Positions 19,252 to 29,128 of a stretch of DNA of 33,585 nucleotides are shown piece by piece. The first letter of the stretch is position 1. Each line of letters starts with the position of its first letter. Position numbers and translations under genes: made by a program. The stretch is from Actinomycetota bacterium (GTDB taxonomy: Bacteria; Actinomycetota; Acidimicrobiia; Acidimicrobiales; Ilumatobacteraceae). A model generated the notes under the pieces. The model was not told the origin of the DNA. It ran no database searches and saw nothing but the letters and a program-made list of their open reading frames with translations. The stretch lies in the NCBI GenBank assembly GCA_009698745.1, contig WLPO01000005.1:1-33585 (forward strand), written 5' to 3'.

Positions 19252-20399
19252 AAAGACTCTTTCTGACTCAGGGTGAGGGTTTGACTGGATGTCGCGGTTA
19301 CAAGAATTAAATCCTCTATCCGCACACCTCCAACACCTACACGATAGACCCCAGGCTCTACGGTCACTACCTCACCACACTGCAAAGGCTCGATGAAGTC
19401 TGTGCGCACCCACGGCATTTCATGAATTTGCAGTCCAACACCGTGTCCAGTGCCATGAATAAAATCTGGCCCGTATCCAGCCTGCGTGATGATGTTTCGA
19501 CACACCGCATCGATTGATGCACCGCTCACACCAGGACGAACGGCCATGACCCCTTCACGTTGTGCATAGAGCACAAGATCATGAATCGCAGCGAGTTCTG
19601 GTGCGACCTGCCCAATCAAAAAGGTTCGAGTCATATCCGAGTGGTAACCGTCAACAATGCCGCCCACATCAATGACTACAGCATCGCCTTCGCGGATAAT
19701 CGTGCTTGTCGGGCGATGATGTGGCTTCACAGAGTTGACTCCGGTTGCAACGATCGTTTCGTAGCTTGGCCCATCGGCGCCAAATCGACGCATTTTGTAT
19801 TCAAGTTCGTCGCGTACATCACGTTCCGAAATTTCATGTGTTAGCGCTTCATCAAGCATCGAACGAACTTCAGCCAAGGCGAGATCGGTGGCATGCGCAG
19901 CCAACTGCATACGTGCAATTTCGGCTTCAGTTTTAACTCTGCGTAACTGCTGCACCACCCCATTGGCCGCGACGAACGAACAAGTATTTTGTGCACCGAT
20001 CATCTCAAAATTGAGCATCGTGATTTCGCTCGAATCAAAACCGCATGTCTTCACTCCTGCGAGCTCCCTTGAGAGTTGCTCCAGTTGCAGAGACTGGGTT
20101 CGAGCCTCAACAACTCTCGCCGACGCACCCGACAGACGAATTTGATCAGCGGCTTGCTGCGTGTAACGACCATCAACGATGAGAACCGAGTCGCTTTTCT
20201 TGACCAACAACAGCGCAGTCGAACCAGTGAATCCTGTAAGCCAGCGAATGTTGTCCATGGAAACAACCAAAAGTGCAGTCACTCCATGCGAATCATGCGC
20301 GCTGTCGAGAGCTCGTTGCAAACGACCAGCCACTAACAACGGCGGCAGCGATGCCGACGATGCTGACGACGTTGAAAATTGCGTCGAATTCAAGACCAC
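19224..20399 (-). CDS. Xaa-Pro aminopeptidase / M24 family metallopeptidase
   Basis: IDVGGIVDGYHSDMTRTF, GTGHGVGLQIHEMPWV, TVEPGVYRVGVGGVRIEDLILV. Confidence 0.94.
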   Translation of the reverse strand: MVLNSTQFSTSSASSASLPPLLVAGRLQRALDSAHDSHGVTALLVVSMDNIRWLTGFTGSTALLLVKKSDSVLIVDGRYTQQAADQIRLSGASARVVEARTQSLQLEQLSRELAGVKTCGFDSSEITMLNFEMIGAQNTCSFVAANGVVQQLRRVKTEAEIARMQLAAHATDLALAEVRSMLDEALTHEISERDVRDELEYKMRRFGADGPSYETIVATGVNSVKPHHRPTSTIIREGDAVVIDVGGIVDGYHSDMTRTFLIGQVAPELAAIHDLVLYAQREGVMAVRPGVSGASIDAVCRNIITQAGYGPDFIHGTGHGVGLQIHEMPWVRTDFIEPLQCGEVVTVEPGVYRVGVGGVRIEDLILVTATSSQTLTLSQKESLCLPSRRTI

Positions 20400-20408
20400 A
20401 ACACTTTG

Positions 20409-20858
20409 CTAGTTGTTGTCTAAATAGTGCGCAATTGCTTGCACACCGAGCACATAACTCTGCTGACCGAAGCCAGCGATAGTTCCGATCGCGACTGGCG
20501 CCACAACGCTTGTGTGCCGCCATGATTCACGCGATTGAGGGTTCGAGATGTGCACTTCAACAACAGGCCCATCGAATGCGTTCAGTGCGTCTGAAATACT
20601 CCACGCATAATGGGTGAACGCGCCAGGGTTGATGATGATGGCCGAATACTGTTCACGTGCATCATGAATTTTGTTGACTAATTCAGAAGCACTGTTGCTT
20701 TGAAATGCATCCAATGTAAAACCTGCAGCAACAGCAGCCTGAGTGGCAACCGCAACATGATCTTGCAGTGTCGACTTGCCGTAAATCTCGGGTTCGCGAG
20801 TGCCAAGCAGATTGAGGTTCGGGCCGTTGAGTAACAGAATCTTGAGCGAACGAGCCAT
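20409..20858 (-). CDS. aroQ: type II 3-dehydroquinate dehydratase
   Basis: ILLLNGPNLNLLGTREPEIYG; IINPGAFTHYAWSISDAL; VEVHISNPQSRESWRH. Confidence 0.97.
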   Translation of the reverse strand: MARSLKILLLNGPNLNLLGTREPEIYGKSTLQDHVAVATQAAVAAGFTLDAFQSNSASELVNKIHDAREQYSAIIINPGAFTHYAWSISDALNAFDGPVVEVHISNPQSRESWRHTSVVAPVAIGTIAGFGQQSYVLGVQAIAHYLDNN

Positions 20859-20862
20859 GTTC

Positions 20863-21879
20863 TTATCGTACTTCCATGCGACTGAACGCCTGAGTCACTG
20901 CTGATGTTGAAACATCTGCAACAAGCTCAACGCCATTTGGGCCATCCAAGACAAAGGTCAGACCATGAAGGGCCTTTTTGTCGGCCATCATCAATGCCAT
21001 CAAGTCCTCTGCACGACAGTCTCGTGGCAGTGCTGTTGACAAACCATATGCACCCGCAACGACCTGTTGATGGTACGCCACTCTCTCGTCGTCAATCCTT
21101 CCAAGAGCATGGGCAAGATGTGCGGCGAAGATCATTCCAACAGCAACAGATTCTCCATGCGCTATTTCAAAACCCGTTGCAATCTCGAGCGCATGGCCGA
21201 GCGTGTGCCCATAATTTAGAACAGCACGTAAGCCGCCCTCTCGCTCGTCGCTTGCAACTATGTCGGCCTTAATTTGCACACATCGCGCAATTCGCGATGT
21301 GCGATCCATCGCCAACAAATCGTCTCCTGTCAAGAAGTGATACTTCGCCATTTCCCCGTAACCACAACGCAATTCGCGTTCCGGCAACGTCGCCAAAGCA
21401 TCGGTGTCACACAACACCGCATGCGGTTGCCAAAACGCGCCAACCAGATTCTTGCCCTCTGGCAAATTCACACCAGTTTTGCCACCAATCGCTGCATCGA
21501 CCATTCCGACAAGTGAAGTTGATACATGAACAACAGGAGTACCTCGATGCCACGAAGCTGCGGCGAATCCGGCAACATCTGTCACTAGCCCGCCACCCAC
21601 TCCGATGACGACGTCATTTCGATTGAGTCCTGCCGCAGCAAATGCGCGAACAACCCGCTCAATAGTTGCCAACGTTTTATGTTGCTCTCCGTCGCCGATC
21701 ACCACCGTTGTGCTTGGAATATCGGTCTCCACCTGGATGGGAATGGACTCTTGAGTCACGATCACCGCACGACGCGCTGTTGCCGGCAACACTGCATTGA
21801 CTTCAACTCGCACACCAGCGCCAACGATGACCGGATACGAACGTTCACCAAGCTGCACGGTTACTTGTTGGCGACTCAT
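20863..21879 (-). CDS. aroB: 3-dehydroquinate synthase
   Basis: DVVIGVGGGLVTDVAGFAAASWHRGTPVVHVSTSLVGMVDAAIGGKTGVNLPEGKNLVGAFWQP. Confidence 0.98.
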   Translation of the reverse strand: MSRQQVTVQLGERSYPVIVGAGVRVEVNAVLPATARRAVIVTQESIPIQVETDIPSTTVVIGDGEQHKTLATIERVVRAFAAAGLNRNDVVIGVGGGLVTDVAGFAAASWHRGTPVVHVSTSLVGMVDAAIGGKTGVNLPEGKNLVGAFWQPHAVLCDTDALATLPERELRCGYGEMAKYHFLTGDDLLAMDRTSRIARCVQIKADIVASDEREGGLRAVLNYGHTLGHALEIATGFEIAHGESVAVGMIFAAHLAHALGRIDDERVAYHQQVVAGAYGLSTALPRDCRAEDLMALMMADKKALHGLTFVLDGPNGVELVADVSTSAVTQAFSRMEVR

Positions 21880-22478
21880 TTGTTCTCCGCCCGACGAATG
21901 ACCTGTAGTACCGATTCGATTACTTGATCGATGTGCTTCCCAGATGTCTCAATTTTCGCTGTGGCAACTTGCTCGTACAGACCGGCTCGCTCACTACTGA
22001 GTTCGCTCAATACTTGTTGCGGATTATTCGCCAGCAATGGTCTTGCGGTTTTTGAAGAAGAAGTACGTTTCACCAAATCATCCACATGTGCATCCAACCA
22101 AATCACATGATCGGCGTGAGAAATAATCTTGTCTCTATTAGCCTGAGAAATGACAGCGCCACCGCCAGTCGCTACGACTACCGAGCGTGCTGATTGTTGA
22201 TCAACCTGCACACAAGCATCATCGAGCACGCTCGACAAGACATTTTCTTCAATGGTACGAAATTCGGTTTCACCACCGCGCGCAAAAATTTCACTGACTG
22301 TGGATTTTGCGATCTTTACAATCTGTGCATCCAGATCCACAAACGAGCACTGCAAAGCATGAGCTACGCCCAATCCAACGGTTGATTTTCCAGTACCCAT
22401 CACACCCACAAGCACGACCACGCCAGATTGTGTCGCCGATGGTTGTACGTTCATCACCGGTCGAGTCGAGACGCTCAC
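21876..22478 (-). CDS. aroK: shikimate kinase
   Basis: [52 protein letters not shown]. Confidence 0.95.
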   Translation of the reverse strand: MSVSTRPVMNVQPSATQSGVVVLVGVMGTGKSTVGLGVAHALQCSFVDLDAQIVKIAKSTVSEIFARGGETEFRTIEENVLSSVLDDACVQVDQQSARSVVVATGGGAVISQANRDKIISHADHVIWLDAHVDDLVKRTSSSKTARPLLANNPQQVLSELSSERAGLYEQVATAKIETSGKHIDQVIESVLQVIRRAENK

Positions 22479-23638
22479 TTCAACGATGCAGCAGATGCCT
22501 GAGCATTGCGCACGAACTCCGCAACAGAGTCTCCACCAAATTTGCGTTGGGCTTCATTAGCAAGCACGAGCGCAACCATGGTTTCTGCAACAACTCCCAT
22601 CGCGGGAACCGCAGTCACATCGGTACGTTCTTTGAAGCTCACCACTTCTTGCTTGGTAACCGTGTCGACAGTTTTCATCGTTGGTCGATTCAATGTTGCG
22701 AGCGGTTTCATTGCTGCCCGAACAACCAACAACTCACCTGTCGTCATGCCACCTTCAGTGCCGCCAGCCAACGTACTTTCACGTCGGTAGGCCTTTTCTG
22801 CTTCGTCCCACACGATCGGATCATGTGCTTCGCTTCCCCGTCGGCCAGCAACTTCAAAACCGTCTCCGATTTCGACGCCTTTCACCGCCTGAATGCTCAT
22901 CATTGCTTGCGCGAGCAAACCATCAAGCTTTCGGTCCCAATGCACATAGCTTCCTAAACCAACTGGCATGCCATACGCAAGCACTTCAACGATCCCACCC
23001 AGGCTGTCACCATCTTTTGCGGCCGCCTCAATTTGAGCGATCATCTGCGCTTCCGAATCTTTGTTGAAACAACGAACTGGAGAATCATCAACTGCATGCA
23101 AGTCACTCATGAGCGGACGCACTGCCGTGGTGTTGCGAGCGCTGCCCATTTGCACCACATGCGAAAGTATCTCGACGCCGATAGTTCCAAGAAATATTTT
23201 GGCAAGCGCACCGGCGGCAACACGTGCTGCTGTCTCGCGAGCGCTCGCACGCTCTAGTACGTCTCGCGCGTCGTCAAAACCATATTTCTGCATTCCAGTC
23301 AGGTCGGCGTGACCAGGACGTGGTTGAGTGAGCGGCTTCTTTGTTTTGCCTGGTGCTGGTGACATCTCTTCGTGCCATACATCGCTCCTGGACCACTCAC
23401 TATTTTTGATCTCAATCGCAACTGGCGAACCAAGGGTGCGGCCATGACGAATTCCACCCAACAACACAATTTCATCTTCTTCAAACCGTTGTCGAGGACC
23501 ACGCCCGTACCCAAGACGGCGACGAGCAAGCTCATTTTGCACCTGTTCTGCTGTCACTTCGAGCCCGGCCGGCAAGCCCTCAACGATGACCACGAGGGCC
23601 TGGCCATGGCTTTCACCTGCGGTCAAGTAACGCAACAT
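22475..23638 (-). CDS. aroC: chorismate synthase
   Basis: [101 protein letters not shown]. Confidence 0.98.
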   Translation of the reverse strand: MLRYLTAGESHGQALVVIVEGLPAGLEVTAEQVQNELARRRLGYGRGPRQRFEEDEIVLLGGIRHGRTLGSPVAIEIKNSEWSRSDVWHEEMSPAPGKTKKPLTQPRPGHADLTGMQKYGFDDARDVLERASARETAARVAAGALAKIFLGTIGVEILSHVVQMGSARNTTAVRPLMSDLHAVDDSPVRCFNKDSEAQMIAQIEAAAKDGDSLGGIVEVLAYGMPVGLGSYVHWDRKLDGLLAQAMMSIQAVKGVEIGDGFEVAGRRGSEAHDPIVWDEAEKAYRRESTLAGGTEGGMTTGELLVVRAAMKPLATLNRPTMKTVDTVTKQEVVSFKERTDVTAVPAMGVVAETMVALVLANEAQRKFGGDSVAEFVRNAQASAASLK

Positions 23639-23644
23639 ACATAC

Positions 23645-23650
23645 AGACTA
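23645..23650 (-). promoter_or_regulatory. candidate -10 (TAGTCT) of a leaderless aroC promoter
   Basis: TAGTCT-GTATGT-ATG on the minus strand; no Shine-Dalgarno before aroC. Confidence 0.45.
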
Positions 23651-23673
23651 CCTGTGACTCAAGCGCCGACTAT

Positions 23674-23713
23674 GGCTATTTATGAGCGCGGCTATTAATG
23701 AGCCCGAATAGCC
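23674..23713. repeat. tandem 14-nt near-repeat plus overlapping 7-bp inverted repeat at the aroE stop codon
   Basis: ggctatttatgagc (23674-23687) and ggctattaatgagc (23690-23703); ggctatt (23690-23696) pairs with aatagcc (23707-23713). Confidence 0.6.
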
Positions 23714-24531
23714 AGCTCGTCAACTGCGGCCTGACGCATAACTTTCACATCACCAATCTCGTTGAACCAAGCAAGTTGCTGCAGAGAGCCTTGGTGCACC
23801 AACATCCACAAGCCGTCAACTGTTTTTGCTCCGGCACGCTTTGCGTCTCGCAGCAATGTTGTCTCGAGGGGGTGATACACCGCATCAAGAACCACGAGAG
23901 ACGGATGCAACAGCGCAGCATCGATTGGAGTTTCCTGATTTCCCATTCCGACTGAAGTTGCATTGATCAAAATAGTTGCATTCGCGATGTCGTCAGGTGT
24001 TCCAACGCGTGCAACAGATGCGCATGAAGCCGCATCATGAGCACGCGATTCTGTTCTATTCACGATCGCGATATCGCTTGCGCCTCGCCGTGCAAGTGTT
24101 GCAACGATTGCCCTAGCGGTGCCCCCAGCGCCAACGACCACCACTCGCGATTTTGGTATGACAACGCCCGATTGCTCGATTGCATTACAACAGCCATCGC
24201 CATCGGTGTTTGAACCGATCAATCTCCCATCCCTCACCGCAATCGTGTTGACCGATCGAGCCAAAATTGCAGACTCGTCAACTTCTCCCAAATTGATCGA
24301 TGCATTTGTCAACAACTCAAATACCACTTCTTTGTGAGGCATGGTTACCGAAAGCGCACGAATGCTGTTGTCTCCAAGTGTTCGCAACACTCCAAGAAGC
24401 GCATCTTCTCGTACTTCCATTGCGACATAGGACCAATCAACCTTTCGTTGACGAAACACGGCATTATGCATCGCAGGCGACAAGCTCTGTTCAACCGGAT
24501 TACCAATGATCGCTGCTACTTCAATCGTCAT
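23695..24531 (-). CDS. aroE: shikimate dehydrogenase
   Basis: IGNPVEQSLSPAMHNAVFR; LSVTMPHKEVV; NTDGDGCCNAIE; VVVVGAGGTARAIVATLARRGA; ATSVGMG. Confidence 0.96.
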   Translation of the reverse strand: MTIEVAAIIGNPVEQSLSPAMHNAVFRQRKVDWSYVAMEVREDALLGVLRTLGDNSIRALSVTMPHKEVVFELLTNASINLGEVDESAILARSVNTIAVRDGRLIGSNTDGDGCCNAIEQSGVVIPKSRVVVVGAGGTARAIVATLARRGASDIAIVNRTESRAHDAASCASVARVGTPDDIANATILINATSVGMGNQETPIDAALLHPSLVVLDAVYHPLETTLLRDAKRAGAKTVDGLWMLVHQGSLQQLAWFNEIGDVKVMRQAAVDELAIRAH

Positions 24532-25727
24532 GGCAACAAACCTGCAGCCTGTGATGCCGCAATATTTGCTTCGTGCTGCGCGAGCGTCGCAGCAAATGCG
24601 TGGTTACCGTCTTTGTCTGCCAACACATAAAACAGATATCGACAAGGCTTTGCGACACCCTTGCAGATTGGATCACTTTGCAACGGATCCTGCGCAGGAT
24701 GAAGTGCTGCTGCAATAGAAGCACGGCCTGGGTTAGCAATTGGCGTAGGTGTTAATCCTTTGTATAAATACGTGTTGTACGGAGTATCCAGTTCCTTGGC
24801 TTGAGCGAACGTCGATCCTTCCGGTGCTGCGTAATACAGCGTTGCATCGATCTGCAACTTCATGCCAAGTTCAAGTCTGTTGTAGATCACTCGAGCAATC
24901 TTTGCTCGGTCACCCTCCGTCTTGGCTTCTCGCTCAATCATCGATGCAACGATCAATGTTTTATAGGGTGAAAACCCAACAGCGTCCTGGGACTTATCGA
25001 GACCTTCTTGTCGTCCAACGCGCTCCATCAACTGCACCATTCGCGCAACGACTTGTCCCTCGGACTCGTCGCCCGAAATCTGATATGTATCGGGAAACAA
25101 TAAACCCTCGAGCGAAGTTTGCGCTGCGGGTCGATATGCGGCCTCAATTGCCGGGTCTTGTGCTGCTTGAATAAACAAGTTGGCATCTAGTCGCAATGTT
25201 TTTTCGGCCAGTCGTTTAGCCATCTGCGCAGTAGTGAATCCCTCAGGAAACGTCACTTTTATAAATGTGGACGACGGTGGAATCGATAACACCTTCATAA
25301 TGTTGCCCATATGGTCGTGGGGTTTAATTGTGTAATAGCCCGGTGTGAGATCTATGCCGCCTTTTCTGCCTACATACCAACGGAACACACCGGCGCTAGT
25401 GATGAACCCTTCAGACTCAAGACGCGAACTCACACTCGAGACGCTGTCTCCATCATTGACGGTAAACGAGACGCCGATAGTTGACCCACCGGATGGATTG
25501 ACTTCATGCAAGTACCAAAGTCCAATCGCACCTAAGAACAACGAAAAACACACCACAGCTGTCAACACAATTTTTACCATCGGCGCAATCTCTCGAAAGT
25601 CGTGGGGCTCGACGCTGGATTCACTGCCGTCTACGACAATGTCCCAGGGATCGTCGTGCCAATTCTCGGCAACTTGATCATCCCTGGTGGTCGATTTGAT
25701 GAGCGGATCAATCGATGGATTAACCAT
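24528..25727 (-). CDS. mltG: endolytic murein transglycosylase MltG (YceG-like)
   Basis: Single N-terminal TM, ASMIEREAKTEGDRAKIARVIYNRLELGMKLQIDATLYYA, TPYNTYLYKGLTPTPIANPGRASIAAALHP. Confidence 0.96.
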   Translation of the reverse strand: MVNPSIDPLIKSTTRDDQVAENWHDDPWDIVVDGSESSVEPHDFREIAPMVKIVLTAVVCFSLFLGAIGLWYLHEVNPSGGSTIGVSFTVNDGDSVSSVSSRLESEGFITSAGVFRWYVGRKGGIDLTPGYYTIKPHDHMGNIMKVLSIPPSSTFIKVTFPEGFTTAQMAKRLAEKTLRLDANLFIQAAQDPAIEAAYRPAAQTSLEGLLFPDTYQISGDESEGQVVARMVQLMERVGRQEGLDKSQDAVGFSPYKTLIVASMIEREAKTEGDRAKIARVIYNRLELGMKLQIDATLYYAAPEGSTFAQAKELDTPYNTYLYKGLTPTPIANPGRASIAAALHPAQDPLQSDPICKGVAKPCRYLFYVLADKDGNHAFAATLAQHEANIAASQAAGLLP

Positions 25728-26151
25728 TATGAGAATTCTGTTTCTGGGCGTCTAACCACGACTGCAACATCACAGCTGCAGCAACTTTGTCGACAACTGA
25801 CTTTCTGTCTTTGGCATTCACATTATTGCCCTGCAATATTTGGTGGGCGCTCACTGTTGTTAATCGCTCGTCATAAGTGAGCACAGGCACTCCCACAACG
25901 TTAGTCATTTGCGCAACTTCAACAGTGGCAGATTGCGCAGCGGCACCGACGTCGCCCGACATGCTGAGGGGCATCCCCACAACAACACAATCAATTTCGT
26001 ACTCCTGCACTATCGCAGCAATTGCTTGATGATCCTGCAAGCGCGAGCCACTTCGATTGAGCACTCGCAATGGAGTAGCAATTGTGGCACTTGCATCACT
26101 TGTCGCAATACCAATTCGCTTTGTCCCGAGATCTACCCCGAGTGCTCGCAT
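25720..26151 (-). CDS. ruvX: Holliday junction resolvase-like protein RuvX (YqgF)
   Basis: MRALGVDLGTKRIGIATSD; VVVGMPLSMSGDVG; TYDERLTTVSAHQIL. Start trimmed to this conserved Met. Confidence 0.95.
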   Translation of the reverse strand: MRALGVDLGTKRIGIATSDASATIATPLRVLNRSGSRLQDHQAIAAIVQEYEIDCVVVGMPLSMSGDVGAAAQSATVEVAQMTNVVGVPVLTYDERLTTVSAHQILQGNNVNAKDRKSVVDKVAAAVMLQSWLDAQKQNSHNG

Positions 26152-26152
26152 G

Positions 26153-28792
26153 TTATGAGCCGATGGCTTCAGTCGCCACTCGTCGAGCAATTTCGAGCGC
26201 TTCATCCAGCGCTTCCGGGTTCTTGCCGCCTGCCGTCGCGATGTCACCCTTGCCACCACCGCCGCCTCCCACTGCTTTTGCCGCGTCCTTTATCAATTCT
26301 CCGGCTGAGAGTGAAACGCCGCTTGAAACAGTTGCAACCAAAGCAACACCACCAGAGTCTGTAACGCCGCCCAACACAACGAGCTTCACTTGTGCGTCTT
26401 GTCGAACCGCAAGTGCTAGCTCTCTCAGATCATTTGGCGTAATTCCGTCTACTCGAGAGATCACAACACCATTCACATGCTTTGCCGCAAGTCCCCCCGC
26501 AAGCTGACGTGCCTGAGCGCCGCGCAACTGCTTAATTTCATCCTGAAGACTCTTGATCTCAACCAATTTGCGCTTGACGGTTGCAACCATGTCTGTTGAA
26601 TTTGCACCCAACAATTCCGCTGCTGAGTACAACGTACGTGAAGCATCCAAAACAAAATTGAGTGCGTTCTCGCCCGTTACCGCTTCGATGCGTCGCAGAT
26701 TTGACCCGATCGATGACTCTGCAACGATCTTGATGAGACCAATGTCGCCAGTTGCACGAACATGCGTGCCTCCACACAGCTCAATTGAGTTTCCGGCCTC
26801 CAACACACGAACCAAGTCACCGTATTTATCGCCAAAGAATGCAATCGCTCCTGCGGCAGTTGCCTCGTCTTTTGATGTTTCATAATTACGTGTTTGGGTG
26901 TTACGGAGCACTTCACTATTGGCGAGACGCTCAATCTGTTCAATCTCATCCTGAGTGACGCTCGCGTAATGACTGAAGTCGAAGCGGAGTCGTTCATCTG
27001 ACACCAACGAACCTGCCTGCTTGACGTGCTCGCCCAATACCTGGCGTAAGGCCCAATGCAAAACGTGTGTCGCAGTATGGTTTCGTCGAGTTGCATCACG
27101 AATAGCAACATCGACTGAAGCTTGTACCTGCTGGCCGGGTTCAATCATTCCCCGAGTCATCTCGCAAGTATGTTTTCTCAATCCAGGCAGCGCAAAAGTT
27201 GTGTCAATAACACGCGCCTCACCGGTTGAAGAAGTCAGTACTCCTGTATCGCCCACCTGCCCACCGCTCTCTGCATAGAAAGCCGTGAGTTCAAGAAAAA
27301 TCTCGACGGTGTTTGCGCTGTCATCGGAATCACTCGCGACTGGCAACACAGCCAGAACCGTGCTTGTCGATTCGGTCGTTTCGTAGCCAACAAAGGTTGT
27401 TGTGCCGTGTTGTTCCATCACTGCCCTATAACTCTCTACCGACGAAGCGTCTACTTGGGCACCCTTGCGTGCGCTCTTGGCGCGCTTTCGTTGTGCCGAC
27501 ATTTCTTTTTCAAAACCTTCAACGTCCACTTCTACGTTGCGTTCACTTGCAATCTCTTGCGTCAATTCAAGTGGAAATCCGTATGTGTCATGCAGCAAGA
27601 AGGCCGTACTTCCACCAAGCTTCTTCGATCCACCCGACAGCTCATCTTCAAGAATTGTGACGCCAGTCTTCAGCGTCTGGCGGAAACTCTCTTCCTCTTT
27701 AGTCAACACTCCCAGGATGAAGTCTTTATTGGCATCAAGCTCTGGATATGCAGAGCGCATAACTTCGAGAGCTGTCTCTGTCAATTTCGGCATAACCAAT
27801 TTCTCGGTACCCAACAAATAGGCATGGCGCACGGCTCGACGAATAATTCTTCGCAGCACATAACCGCGACCTTCGTTGGATGGAAACACACCATCGTTCA
27901 CAAGCATGGTTGCGGACCTTGCATGCTCTGCCAGCACTCGCAAACTAAAACTGTCTCGGTCGTCGTAATCGCCTGCGCGGTATTTCGCTGACGTGAGTGA
28001 TTGCGCCTGTTGCACAAGCGGAAACAACACGTCGGTTTCCCACACCGAATCGGTGCCCTGCATCAATGCAAGGATTCGTTCAAGACCTGCTCCGGTATCG
28101 ATTGATGGTTTGGGCAGCGGTGTGCGGGATCCATCTTTGGCTTGGTTGAACTGCATAAACACCAAGTTCCAAAATTCGAGAAAGCGATCGCCCTTCTTGT
28201 CGTTCAGCGGACCACCGTCAGGCCCGAAAGCTGGGCCACGGTCAATATGAATTTCCGAACATGGGCCACATGGACCGGTATCGCCCATCTGCCAAAAGTT
28301 GTCTGCATCGCCAAGTCGCTGAATGCGATTCATTGGCACTCCAACTACGTCATGCCAAATTTGCTCAGCCTCATCATCACTCTCATGCACGGTGATCCAC
28401 AGTTGGTCTCCGTCAAATCCAAAAACTTCAGTGACGAGCTCCCATGACCATGGAATGGCATCAGACTTGAAATAATCACCAAAACTAAAGTTGCCCATCA
28501 TTTCAAAGAACACGAGATGACGCTTTGTGCGACCGACATCGTCGAGATCGTTGTGCTTGCCACCAGCACGCGCGCACTTTTGCACACTGACTGCCCTCTT
28601 GTATGGCGCAGCTTCGTCGCCAACAAAATATGGTTTGAATGGCACCATGCCAGCAACGGTGAAAAGGACCGTTGGGTCGTGCGGAATCAAGCTTGCTGAC
28701 TGAACCGGCGTATGCCCTTTAGACGCGAAGAATCCAGTAAAGGCATCGCGAAGTTGCTGAGCCGAAGTGATTGAACTTTTGTTTGCCGACAT
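26153..28792 (-). CDS. alaS: alanine-tRNA ligase
   Basis: LRDAFTGFFASKGHTPVQSASLIPHDPTVLFTVAGMVPFKPYF; CGGTHVRATGDIG; C-terminal GGGGGGKGDIATAGG. Confidence 0.98.
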   Translation of the reverse strand: MSANKSSITSAQQLRDAFTGFFASKGHTPVQSASLIPHDPTVLFTVAGMVPFKPYFVGDEAAPYKRAVSVQKCARAGGKHNDLDDVGRTKRHLVFFEMMGNFSFGDYFKSDAIPWSWELVTEVFGFDGDQLWITVHESDDEAEQIWHDVVGVPMNRIQRLGDADNFWQMGDTGPCGPCSEIHIDRGPAFGPDGGPLNDKKGDRFLEFWNLVFMQFNQAKDGSRTPLPKPSIDTGAGLERILALMQGTDSVWETDVLFPLVQQAQSLTSAKYRAGDYDDRDSFSLRVLAEHARSATMLVNDGVFPSNEGRGYVLRRIIRRAVRHAYLLGTEKLVMPKLTETALEVMRSAYPELDANKDFILGVLTKEEESFRQTLKTGVTILEDELSGGSKKLGGSTAFLLHDTYGFPLELTQEIASERNVEVDVEGFEKEMSAQRKRAKSARKGAQVDASSVESYRAVMEQHGTTTFVGYETTESTSTVLAVLPVASDSDDSANTVEIFLELTAFYAESGGQVGDTGVLTSSTGEARVIDTTFALPGLRKHTCEMTRGMIEPGQQVQASVDVAIRDATRRNHTATHVLHWALRQVLGEHVKQAGSLVSDERLRFDFSHYASVTQDEIEQIERLANSEVLRNTQTRNYETSKDEATAAGAIAFFGDKYGDLVRVLEAGNSIELCGGTHVRATGDIGLIKIVAESSIGSNLRRIEAVTGENALNFVLDASRTLYSAAELLGANSTDMVATVKRKLVEIKSLQDEIKQLRGAQARQLAGGLAAKHVNGVVISRVDGITPNDLRELALAVRQDAQVKLVVLGGVTDSGGVALVATVSSGVSLSAGELIKDAAKAVGGGGGGKGDIATAGGKNPEALDEALEIARRVATEAIGS

Positions 28793-28825
28793 TTGAGACA
28801 AGTCTAGTTGTCGCGCAATGCAGCC

Positions 28826-29068
28826 TTACTTGATATTGCTTCGAGCTGATTCGCTTTGGTCATCTATAAAACTGGTGTCCTTGGCGCGCAGGTTGCGCAC
28901 GATCTCTGCACCCTGACTGGCCAGTTTGACCGCGCCATCGTATAAATCACTTGCCACTTGAGCTGGTGTGATCTGGCTCGCAGCGTCTTTCGCCTTTTCC
29001 TTGACATAGCGCCAGCCGAATACGCCAGCAAGGACACCCATCGAAAACCAAAAAAGTCGCTTCATCAT
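28826..29068 (-). CDS. small single-pass membrane protein of unknown function
   Basis: MMKRLFWFSMGVLAGVFGWRYVKEKAKDAASQ: N-terminal TM then amphipathic helix; good RBS (GAGGTGATGTGAG) before ATG. Confidence 0.7.
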   Translation of the reverse strand: MMKRLFWFSMGVLAGVFGWRYVKEKAKDAASQITPAQVASDLYDGAVKLASQGAEIVRNLRAKDTSFIDDQSESARSNIK

Positions 29069-29128
29069 CTCACATCACCTCGCTGTGTCTTCATAGAAAG
29101 ACGTAACTGTCTAACTATTGAAATCAAC

